Positions 57,495 through 64,000 of a DNA stretch of 64,000 nucleotides are shown piece by piece. The number at the start of each line of letters is the position of its first letter. The stretch's first letter is position 1. Source of the DNA: JABSQH01 sp965230015 (GTDB taxonomy: Bacteria > Actinomycetota > Acidimicrobiia > Acidimicrobiales > Ilumatobacteraceae); the NCBI GenBank assembly GCA_965230015.1, contig CBDDKF010000005.1:62001-126000 (forward strand), written 5' to 3'. The notes below the pieces were generated by a model. That model did no database searches. It was not told the DNA's origin and worked only from the letters and a program-made list of their open reading frames with translations. Both the position numbers and the translations under genes were made by a program.

Positions 57495-58427
57495 TCAGGG
57501 ACCACCGACGGTTTGGATCTCGTCGACGTCGTAGTCGAATGTCACCGACGGCCGCGCCGCTCCGAGATCGCCCGACCGCCCATCGCTGGTTCGCCACGTC
57601 AGGTCGTACACGTTGGTGACCGTCATTTGGAACGGCGCATCCTCGGGCGAACTCTGCGTGTAGGTGTATCCACACGGACCTTGCTCGACGGTCTCGAGCG
57701 ACGGATCAACCGACTCGATCGGTACACCCAATCCCTCGCAAACGATCGGCGGATCGCCAGAACCTGGATCGACCTCGATCCCAACGAGCACCGCCCGCGC
57801 CTCAGCCCACACCCCCGACAACTCGGCGCGCGCCACCACCGGATTCCGACTGGGCTCCTCCACCGCGAACCACAACCCCAAGTTCACGAATCCACCCGAC
57901 GAAGGATCCGGGTTGATGTTCGGCATCGGCACGTCGATCCCCTCACGAACCACCCGCTCCGCGTCGGGCACCAAGTCCAACGGGTCCACCGGCTCGACGT
58001 ACACCAATCGCCACTGCCCGCCGTCGCAACGCTCCCAGAACGCCAACAGCGTCACCGTCCCCGCGACCATCGTGCCCTGGGCGAACGGATCCAAGCTCGG
58101 ATCTACCTCACCACCAGCAACCGACGTGATGATCGAACCGATGGTCGCCTCCCGCCGCACACACCGCGGCGCCTCGTCCGCCGGTTCTGATGGAGCAGGC
58201 CCATTGCCGGGCACCGTGACACCCGCGCTCACGCTCTCGTCATCACCCTCGATGAAGATGTCGTCGTCGATGGTCGTGTCCTCGATCTCGTTGCCGTCCG
58301 TACTGCTTCCGAAGTCCGGCACCGACGACTCGTCCTGCCCCTGCGCAACAGAGACCGGGGTAGCCAACACCACCGTGATCGCAAAGACCGTTAGTAGACC
58401 AGCCGACAGCTTGGTCACGGTTGACAC
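57495..58427 (-). CDS. exported acidic protein, unknown function
   Basis: A 310-residue protein. A signal peptide (1-30, ending VSVAQG) precedes an acidic low-complexity tract (SSTDGNEIEDTTIDDD) and then a folded domain of about 220 residues with four Cys (RCVRRE, WERCDGG, IVCEGLG, GPCGYTYTQ). No family recognised. It overlaps the upstream lipoprotein gene by 13 bases, so the two are one operon and may act together at the cell surface. Confidence 0.72.
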   Translation of the reverse strand: MSTVTKLSAGLLTVFAITVVLATPVSVAQGQDESSVPDFGSSTDGNEIEDTTIDDDIFIEGDDESVSAGVTVPGNGPAPSEPADEAPRCVRREATIGSIITSVAGGEVDPSLDPFAQGTMVAGTVTLLAFWERCDGGQWRLVYVEPVDPLDLVPDAERVVREGIDVPMPNINPDPSSGGFVNLGLWFAVEEPSRNPVVARAELSGVWAEARAVLVGIEVDPGSGDPPIVCEGLGVPIESVDPSLETVEQGPCGYTYTQSSPEDAPFQMTVTNVYDLTWRTSDGRSGDLGAARPSVTFDYDVDEIQTVGGP

Positions 58428-59074
58428 TCGTTCACGCTCTCAAGCCGAGCCAACACTTCACCCTCTGAGGACTTCCACCGGCCGTCATCGAAGACGAAGC
58501 GGACAAGCACGCGACCGATGACCGCCTCCTCTCGGATCGCAATCGACGTGCCAACTCCTTCCGCAACGGCGATGTACCGCTCACTATTGACCTCGCACAC
58601 CACAAGGTCGGCAAGGTTCGGGTCTTGAGACTGGAGCTCAGGGCCCGCAAGGACAATCGCAATTGGGGGGTTGTCCGGATCGATAACGGCACGAATGCCA
58701 TCAGATTCGAATTCGTCGAGCGTCTCGACGAGCTGATCTCGATTGAGTCCCGCATAAAGGTCCAGCGCGACTTCACGGAGGTCTTGATTGGTCGGATCCT
58801 GAACCGCGGCCAGGTACGCCTCGCGAGCGGCGAAGTAGGCGGCTTCCACATCGGCGAGGATCTGCTCTTCGCTCGCCGTGGTGGTCGGTGCCATGGTCGT
58901 CGTCGGTGCGGTGGTCGGCGCCGGGGTCGTCGTGGTCGCCACGGTCGACGTCGTCGTGGTAGCTGCGGTGGTCGTCGCGGCGAGCGTCGACGTCGACTCC
59001 TCCCCCGATTCGGATCCCGAGCACGCGGCTACCACCAGTGCCCCAATCACCAGCGCGCACCCACCACGACGCAT
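58415..59074 (-). CDS. lipoprotein with Thr-rich linker, NTF2-like domain
   Basis: A 219-residue protein with a lipobox near residue 17 (VVAACSGS, Cys as anchor), a linker of about 45 residues rich in Thr/Ala/Pro, and a C-terminal domain (about 66-219) with the helix-strand pattern of NTF2-like proteins (ILADVEAAYFAAREAYLAAVQDPTN, VVCEVNSERYIAVAEGVG, VRFVFDDGRWKSS). ATG 59074 is set by TACGAT 6 bases upstream; the longer frame to 59119 lacks a lipobox at the start. Function unknown. Confidence 0.75.
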   Translation of the reverse strand: MRRGGCALVIGALVVAACSGSESGEESTSTLAATTTAATTTTSTVATTTTPAPTTAPTTTMAPTTTASEEQILADVEAAYFAAREAYLAAVQDPTNQDLREVALDLYAGLNRDQLVETLDEFESDGIRAVIDPDNPPIAIVLAGPELQSQDPNLADLVVCEVNSERYIAVAEGVGTSIAIREEAVIGRVLVRFVFDDGRWKSSEGEVLARLESVNECQP

Positions 59075-59080
59075 CGTCGA

Positions 59081-59086
59081 ATCGTA
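59081..59086 (-). promoter_or_regulatory. -10 hexamer TACGAT, leaderless start
   Basis: On the minus strand TACGAT ends 6 bases before ATG 59074. Confidence 0.5.
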
Positions 59087-59179
59087 TGCGCGACCACCCG
59101 GCCGTCTGTACGCGATCACACCCCTACATGGGCAGCGACCGCGTCACACCGGAACGCGCCGCGGCGAGCGACGAGACCG

Positions 59180-59725
59180 CTACCCGAGATACAGCAGTAA
59201 CCAGACGTCGCCCTGGCCCACCACGGGCGGGGCTTCGGCCATGGGCGCCACGTCGGCGGGCGTCAACCCGGCATCGACCGCCAGCTGCTCGGCGCTCGAC
59301 TGCAACCCCTCGTCGAAGTACACGGTCGACAACTCGGCGCGCACGGCGCCGTTCAGTCCGCGCACGTCGCCGTAGCCCGCCGCCCGCAGCGCATCGACCA
59401 TCGGTTGAATTCGTCCGCCCGAACCCGGCCCCTTCGACACCACCACCGCCAGGAACTCGCGCACGATCGGCGGCTCGTCCGACGGCGGCAGCGTGGTGCG
59501 CGCTGCCGTGGTGGTCGGCGCGATCGTGGTCGACGTGGTCGAAGTCGTTGACGTGCTGGTCGACGATGTCGACGAGGTGGTGGCCGACGACGATGACGAT
59601 GCTGCCGTGGTGTTGGCCGCGGCCGCATCGCCGCCGTCGTCGACCGTGTTGAGATACGACGCGACGGCCACCAGTACCAATGCGATCGCCCCGAGGACGA
59701 CGTTGATCCAGTGGTGACGCGTCAC
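59180..59725 (-). CDS. membrane-anchored LytR_C-domain protein
   Basis: A 181-residue protein: N-terminal helix (about 8-26), a Ser/Thr tract of about 45 residues, and a C-terminal LytR_C domain (VREFLAVVVSKGPGSGGRIQPMVDALRAAGYGDVRGL near 88-125). This domain occurs at the ends of LytR-CpsA-Psr enzymes and as stand-alone anchored proteins; its role is unclear. It follows the collagen-like gene with 4 bases between stop and start, as one operon. A second LytR_C protein lies beyond at 60744. Confidence 0.78.
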   Translation of the reverse strand: MTRHHWINVVLGAIALVLVAVASYLNTVDDGGDAAAANTTAASSSSSATTSSTSSTSTSTTSTTSTTIAPTTTAARTTLPPSDEPPIVREFLAVVVSKGPGSGGRIQPMVDALRAAGYGDVRGLNGAVRAELSTVYFDEGLQSSAEQLAVDAGLTPADVAPMAEAPPVVGQGDVWLLLYLG

Positions 59726-59729
59726 TCGG

Positions 59730-60623
59730 TCAGAGTCCGTTCATCACCATTTCGACGTCAGCGCAGATTGCGTACACGCTGATCGCCCTGGCACTGGTGA
59801 ACCCGCGTGCCGAGACCTCCCAGCCGCTGTCGCCGACCGGTTGCGACTCCGACATCGTGGCGAAGAACGCATCGACGCCACCGCCGCCGCCCAGCACCTT
59901 CTTGCCGTCGGGACACATGACCTGCTTGGTGCGATCGAGGTCAGTGATCTCGCCGCCTTCGTCGACGTCGGTGACGATCACATAACCCGACACGCCCGGG
60001 GTCCCCGGATCGCCCTGCGGGCCTTGCGGACCCTCCGGACCTTCCTTGCCTTCTGGGCCCTCCTTGCCTTCGGGACCTTGCGGGCCCTCGGGGCCTTCCT
60101 TGCCCTGCGGACCGGGAGGTCCTTCCTCGCCTGGTTGGAGGATGCCGAGGATGTCGATCACCACGTCGCTCTCGCCAGCGTGGTTGAACAGGTTGAACTC
60201 GCCGTCGGCCGACACGGACACGATCGTCGAGTTCGACGTGACCCGCAGTTCGGGCCGTGGGTTGAGCTGCGAGATCAGCGGCAGCTCGGGGAGGTCGGCG
60301 GGATACGCCGTCCAGAAGGTGTCGGCCGTCGCGCCTACCGAGGTGAGCTGCACTTCGATCGCCGTGACCGTCTCGGGCAGTCCGAGGCACTCTCCGTTGT
60401 CGCCGAACACGCCGAAGGTCCACGTTTCACCAGCCTCGATCGGCCCCGTTTCCGGGCCGATCTGTGACTCTTCGCGAGAGTCCTGGATACGGCACGGCTC
60501 GATCGCCGTGGTGACGTTGCCGCCGCCTTGATCGGACACGGCTTGCACCACTCCGACGCCTCCGACGGCCAGTGCTGCGATCGCCGCCAGGCCGAGCCAC
60601 TGTGTACTTCTGCGCATCGACAT
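59730..60623 (-). CDS. secreted protein with collagen-like Gly-X-Y segment
   Basis: A 297-residue protein. Signal peptide (1-28); an N-domain of about 135 residues that resembles the 'PCRIxDxRE' domain of actinobacterial surface proteins (IEPCRIQDSRE, IVIDILGILQPG); then about 16 Gly-X-Y triplets (GPPGPQGKEGPEG and so on, about 168-215), which should form a collagen-like triple helix; and a C-terminal domain with VMCPDGKKVLGGGG. It probably trimerises on the cell surface. ATG 60617 fits the ribosome site GAGAGGGA slightly better than 60623. The DNA has short repeats in the collagen part. Confidence 0.82.
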   Translation of the reverse strand: MSMRRSTQWLGLAAIAALAVGGVGVVQAVSDQGGGNVTTAIEPCRIQDSREESQIGPETGPIEAGETWTFGVFGDNGECLGLPETVTAIEVQLTSVGATADTFWTAYPADLPELPLISQLNPRPELRVTSNSTIVSVSADGEFNLFNHAGESDVVIDILGILQPGEEGPPGPQGKEGPEGPQGPEGKEGPEGKEGPEGPQGPQGDPGTPGVSGYVIVTDVDEGGEITDLDRTKQVMCPDGKKVLGGGGGVDAFFATMSESQPVGDSGWEVSARGFTSARAISVYAICADVEMVMNGL

Positions 60624-60743
60624 TCCCTCTCAGAACCACGGCCGAGTTGCCGTGGTGGCGACACTACGGAGTGTGACGACGCGAGTCGCGGACCCTCGCT
60701 GAGCTGGGGTGATGTGGCACGGCCCGACGACCGCGTGCGGGCG

Positions 60744-61325
60744 TCAGGGGGCGGCGCGGTCCTGGCCGAGGTAGGCCAGGAGCTGCACGTCGTTCGACCC
60801 ATTGACGGGCGGCGCCTCGTTCAGCGGCGCGCGTAGATCGGGATTGGCGCCGAGGTCGTCGGCCAGGCGGATCGCCGCTGCCTCGAGGCCGGGGGCGAAG
60901 TACACCACGGTGAACTCGACGATCTGCGTGCCATCGAGTGCTGCGACATCGACATAGCCGAGCGACTCGAGTTGGTCGGCGGTCGCCGTCGCGATCCCAC
61001 CGATGTCGGCACCGTTGGCCACGGCAACGCTGAAGTCGGATCGAGGCGGCAGTTCCGGAACCGTCGTCGGCGCCACCGTGGTCGATGGCGCCACGCTGGT
61101 ATCCGGTGCGGTGGTCGCCGGCGCTCCCGTGGTTGCGGGAGGAGCGGAGGTGCTGGTCGTCGCCGGGATCGTCGTGGTGGCCAACGTCGGCGTCGGCCGC
61201 TCGGTGGTGGTCGGCGGGATGATCGTCGGGTCGACCGGTTCGTTGTTCGGCAGCCCAGCGATGGCCACGCCCGCGCCTACGCTCAACAGCGCAACGATCG
61301 CGTAGGCCACCCACTGGTGCTTCAT
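60744..61325 (-). CDS. membrane-anchored LytR_C-domain protein, second copy
   Basis: A 193-residue protein like the one at 59180: N-terminal helix (about 6-24), a Thr/Pro/Ala-rich linker (about 30-90), and a LytR_C domain (SDFSVAVANGADIGGIATATADQLESLGYVDVAALDG, about 98-135, ending NDVQLLAYLG). The two copies bracket the collagen-like gene. ATG 61325 is set by TAGCCT 9 bases upstream. Confidence 0.78.
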   Translation of the reverse strand: MKHQWVAYAIVALLSVGAGVAIAGLPNNEPVDPTIIPPTTTERPTPTLATTTIPATTSTSAPPATTGAPATTAPDTSVAPSTTVAPTTVPELPPRSDFSVAVANGADIGGIATATADQLESLGYVDVAALDGTQIVEFTVVYFAPGLEAAAIRLADDLGANPDLRAPLNEAPPVNGSNDVQLLAYLGQDRAAP

Positions 61326-61334
61326 GACGGCCCG

Positions 61335-61340
61335 AGGCTA
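61335..61340 (-). promoter_or_regulatory. -10 hexamer TAGCCT, leaderless start
   Basis: On the minus strand TAGCCT ends 9 bases before ATG 61325. The rest of the gap to 61625 (about 285 bases) holds no gene and no clear repeat; it presumably carries the promoter of the lipoprotein gene. Confidence 0.5.
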
Positions 61341-61624
61341 ACGACGTCAGCCCCGCAGAAGAAGTCTTCTGTCGCCGGCGATGCGGCCTCAGTCGTCCAC
61401 CATCGTGCGGCCGTCAACCATCGGTTTGTGCGAGCGATCATCGGTGACGGACCGATATGTGGTGACACAAACCCCGGCGAGCGCCGGTCGTGAGGCCCGC
61501 GCGGTACTCAGCTGGCGCGGATTGAGTAGCGGGTACTCATGACGGCCAGCGGCAGGACCCTGAGGATGGAATCCGACTGAGCGGCGATCGGTCGCACGGC
61601 GGAAACACACCCAAGGGGAGAATC

Positions 61625-62047
61625 ATGATCAAGCAGCGTCGAACGATGGCGGCCGTGTGCGCCGCAGCACTGGTGTTCACAATGGCGGCGTGCAGCGATG
61701 ACGACGACGGCGACAGCGGGTCGGCAGCGACCGCAGCAGCTGCCGATGACGGCGGCGACAGCGACGACTCCGGCAGTGACTCGGGCGACTCCGGGGATTC
61801 CGGTGACTCGGGCGATAGCGGCGGTGGCGTCGATCCGGCCGTAGAGGAGTTCTGCGACCTCGTCGATGAGCTGGCGGAGGAAGCGCAGGCGATCATCGAC
61901 GACCCGGTGAACGCCGATGCGGCGCGGGTTGCTGAGTTGACCACAGAACTCACGTCACAGGCGCCTGAGCTGGCCGCGTCGGTGACCCCGGAGAACTCCG
62001 CGCGTCTCCAGGAGTGCACCGACGTGCTCAACAGCGTCGGCACCTGA
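61625..62047 (+). CDS. small acidic lipoprotein
   Basis: A 140-residue lipoprotein with lipobox FTMAAC (Cys about 23), an Asp/Ser/Gly-rich tract of about 45 residues with repeated SGDSGD, and a helical C-terminal domain (VEEFCDLVDELAEEAQAIIDDPVNADAARVAELT) with Cys near each end, resembling hypothetical actinobacterial lipoproteins. AGGGGAG precedes ATG 61625 by 6 bases. The stop is followed by a strong palindrome. Confidence 0.82.
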   Translation: MIKQRRTMAAVCAAALVFTMAACSDDDDGDSGSAATAAAADDGGDSDDSGSDSGDSGDSGDSGDSGGGVDPAVEEFCDLVDELAEEAQAIIDDPVNADAARVAELTTELTSQAPELAASVTPENSARLQECTDVLNSVGT

Positions 62048-62052
62048 CCGGA

Positions 62053-62095
62053 CCCCCGTGTAACGATCGTCTCTGAGACGATCGTTACACGGGGG
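62053..62095. repeat. perfect 43-base palindrome, IS-end-like arms
   Basis: Two 21-base arms (each holding TGTAACGATCGTCTC) are perfectly complementary about a single central T, 6 bases after the lipoprotein stop. Each arm matches the IS terminal repeat TGTAACGGTGGTGTCTG at 14 of 17 positions. It can serve as a terminator hairpin, although no T-run follows, but its likeness to paired IS ends suggests a minimal mobile relic. Confidence 0.7.
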
Positions 62096-62170
62096 TGTAA
62101 GGGATCGGTCGGTGATCCGTCAGGACGGGTGACGCTCGGAGGGGCCGGGCGCACACGAACGGAGCATCCG

Positions 62171-64000
62171 ATGGATTCGAACGCTTCCACCAACACCTTC
62201 TCTCCCGACGCGGTGCCCACTGGGGGCGGGCACCCAGGGCGAGGCGTCCGGGCACCGCTCGTGGCGCTCACCGCGCTGGCCCTCGTTGCCAGCGTGCTCA
62301 CACTCATCAACCCATCAACGAGCGCGCCAGCGCACGCCGCACCCGGCGTGTCGGCTGGCGGCGACTGGGTCGACGTGGCCATCGGCATCCAGCACGTCTG
62401 CGCGCGGACAGCCAAGGGCGAAGTGCGCTGTTGGGGCTCGAACACAGCGGGACAACTCGGCGTGGGCAACAACACCGACGTCGGCGACAACGCCGGCGAG
62501 ATGGGCAACAACCTCGAGCCGGTCGACCTCGGCACGGGGCGCACCGCCACCGCGATCGCTGCGGGCTTCACCCACACCTGCGCGATCCTCGACGACGGCA
62601 GCGTGAAGTGCTGGGGGCTCAACAACGACGGCCAGCTCGGCGTGGGCAACACCTTCGATCTCGGCGACAACGCCAACGAGATGGGCGACAACCTGCCGAC
62701 CGTCGACCTTGGCGCCGGACGCACGGCGACAGCGATCACCGCAGGGCTCTCCTTCACGTGCGCGATTCTCGACGACGCCAGCGTGAAGTGCTGGGGCCTC
62801 AACACGGTCGGCCAGCTCGGCCAGGGCGACGTGATCAACCGTGGCGACAACGCCGGCGAGATGGGCGACAACCTGGCGCCGATCGATCTCGGCGTGGGTC
62901 GCTCCGCCGTGGGCATCAGCACATCGTTCAACCACACCTGCGTCGTGCTCGACAACGGCCTGGTGAAGTGCTGGGGCCTCAACGCGGCGGGGCAGCTCGG
63001 CGTGGGCGACACCCTCGATCGTGGCGACGGGGTCAACGAGATGGGCGACAGCCTGCCGGCGGCCGTTCTCGGCACGGGTCGCACTGCGCAGTCGGTGAGC
63101 GCCGGTTCCGCGCACACGTGCGCCCTGCTCGACGACGCCAGTGTGAAGTGTTGGGGCTTCGGCACCTCTGGCGCGCTGGGCTACGGCGACACCACGCTGC
63201 GCGGTGACGGTCCGGGCGAGATGGGAGATGCCCTGCCCACCGTCGATTTGGGCACCGGACGTTCGGCGGTGTCGATCGCCGTCGGCGGCGGCCATTCGTG
63301 CGCTCGCCTCGACGATCTCTCGCTGAAGTGCTGGGGGAGCAACAACGCTGGCCAGCTCCTGCAGGAGGACACCGTGGTCCGGGGCGACAACGCCGGCGAG
63401 ATGGGCGACAACCTGCCGGCGCCCGAGTTCGGCGACGATCGGTTCGTCGCCGCCGCCAGCGCTGGCGTGGCGACGACGTGTGCGGTCCTCGACGACAACC
63501 GGGTGCGCTGCTGGGGCCTGAACACCTTCGGCCAACTCGGCCAGGGCAACACCAATCACTACGGCGACGACGCCGGAGAGGACGCCAAGAACCTGCCGCC
63601 CGTCAACATCGGCTTCGCGCTGGTCGATCCAGCCGGCGTCGATTCGTTCCTTCCCGCCCGCCTTTTGGAGACCCGCGCGGGCGAGCCCACCGTCGACGGC
63701 CTGCAGCAGGGCATCGGCCGACGTACTGCCGGCCAGGTCACCGAGGTGCAGGTGACCGGTCGGGCCGGGATCGACAACGAGGTGGAAGCGGCGGTCGTCA
63801 ACCTCGGCATCGTCAACCCCGAGCAGAACGGCTTTGCCGTCGGCTACCCGTGCGACGAAGCCCAACCGGCATCGTCGACGATCAACTACCGCGCCGGCGA
63901 AACCATCGCCAACGCAGCCACGATCAAGCTGTCGGCCACCGGCACGATCTGTGTGTACACGCATCGGGCGACCGACCTGATTCTCGACGTCACCAGCGTG
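62171..64000 (+). CDS. secreted RCC1-like beta-propeller protein (C-terminus beyond window)
   Basis: At least 610 residues, open to the window end. After a hydrophobic export segment (about 26-50, ending APAHAA), seven tandem repeats of 60 residues (about 75-490) follow the pattern HTCAILDDGSVKCWGLNNDGQLG, then GDNAGEMGDNL, DLGTGR; this is the RCC1 repeat, expected to make a seven-bladed propeller. Each repeat carries two Cys (HxC and KCWG) that could pair, which suits an exported protein. After the propeller comes a domain common on actinobacterial surface proteins (FLPARLLETRAGEPTVDG, INYRAGETIANAATIKL, TDLILDVTSV). GGAG lies 6 bases before ATG 62171. Ligand unknown. Confidence 0.88.
   Translation, partial: MDSNASTNTFSPDAVPTGGGHPGRGVRAPLVALTALALVASVLTLINPSTSAPAHAAPGVSAGGDWVDVAIGIQHVCARTAKGEVRCWGSNTAGQLGVGNNTDVGDNAGEMGNNLEPVDLGTGRTATAIAAGFTHTCAILDDGSVKCWGLNNDGQLGVGNTFDLGDNANEMGDNLPTVDLGAGRTATAITAGLSFTCAILDDASVKCWGLNTVGQLGQGDVINRGDNAGEMGDNLAPIDLGVGRSAVGISTSFNHTCVVLDNGLVKCWGLNAAGQLGVGDTLDRGDGVNEMGDSLPAAVLGTGRTAQSVSAGSAHTCALLDDASVKCWGFGTSGALGYGDTTLRGDGPGEMGDALPTVDLGTGRSAVSIAVGGGHSCARLDDLSLKCWGSNNAGQLLQEDTVVRGDNAGEMGDNLPAPEFGDDRFVAAASAGVATTCAVLDDNRVRCWGLNTFGQLGQGNTNHYGDDAGEDAKNLPPVNIGFALVDPAGVDSFLPARLLETRAGEPTVDGLQQGIGRRTAGQVTEVQVTGRAGIDNEVEAAVVNLGIVNPEQNGFAVGYPCDEAQPASSTINYRAGETIANAATIKLSATGTICVYTHRATDLILDVTSV

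Noticed and set aside
61537..63964. Long minus-strand frames (542 and 549 residues) opposite the RCC1 gene
   Set aside because: They are periodic only because the propeller repeats are; composition is Ser/Pro/Arg- or Val/Ala/Glu-biased without domains.
1..64000. tRNA, rRNA, riboswitch or replication origin
   Set aside because: No T-loop/acceptor pairing, rRNA-like stretch, known riboswitch core or DnaA-box cluster was noticed by eye; a covariance search was not possible here.

Overview
This is 64 kb of high-GC, densely coded, mostly intergenically short bacterial DNA. The gene content points to an actinobacterium: wax-ester/diacylglycerol acyltransferases, an F420-type nitroreductase, polyphosphate glucokinase, SARP/AfsR-type regulators, LytR C-terminal domain proteins and a dynamin-pair locus reminiscent of mycobacterial iniBAC. 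The RCC1-like surface protein with a lipoprotein-like 'ARLLETR' C-terminal domain, the SHOCT/PLDc_N small membrane proteins and the overall style suggest class Acidimicrobiia (an Ilumatobacter-like organism); that placement is inference. No rRNA, tRNA or CRISPR was seen.

Layout. 1-8.9 kb: a Na+/Ca2+-exchanger-like antiporter in two half-size frames, a frameshifted polyphosphate glucokinase, an acyl-CoA dehydrogenase, a divergent pair of wax-ester synthases, an L,D-transpeptidase and a short SsnA-like amidohydrolase. 8.9-13.5 kb: small membrane proteins and one complete IS5-type insertion sequence. 13.5-24 kb: an ion/osmotic module: a NhaP-like antiporter divergent from four translationally coupled genes (receptor with degenerate cyclase domain, MscS channel with cNMP-type domain, second cyclase-like receptor, Kef-type antiporter with stress-protein-like tail). 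24-37 kb: small SHOCT and DUF6325 proteins, UspA, a ceramidase-like/PlsC fusion, a deiodinase-like nitroreductase, two flippase-like membrane proteins (one with a pseudokinase), an M23 envelope peptidase. 34.9-46.9 kb: a SARP-NB-ARC regulator divergent from a five-gene operon of two repetitive acidic proteins, a membrane Hsp70 and two dynamin-like GTPases. 47-64 kb: secreted/anchored proteins, a receptor Ser/Thr kinase with a peptide-binding-protein ectodomain facing a MalT/SARP-like regulator, an HprK-like protein, LytR_C proteins flanking a collagen-like protein, and an RCC1-propeller surface protein cut by the window end.

Regulatory style. At least sixteen genes carry a TANNNT-like -10 hexamer 6-9 bases before the start codon, the mark of leaderless transcription; other genes have clear Shine-Dalgarno sequences. 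A dispersed 50-60 base palindromic element occurs about 13 times, always between genes.

The best candidates for undescribed biology are the coupled pseudo-cyclase/MscS/antiporter operon (in which cyclase and cNMP-pocket residues all look lost) and the iniBAC-like Hsp70-dynamin operon with its SARP-type operator. All calls are made by eye from sequence; no searches were run.
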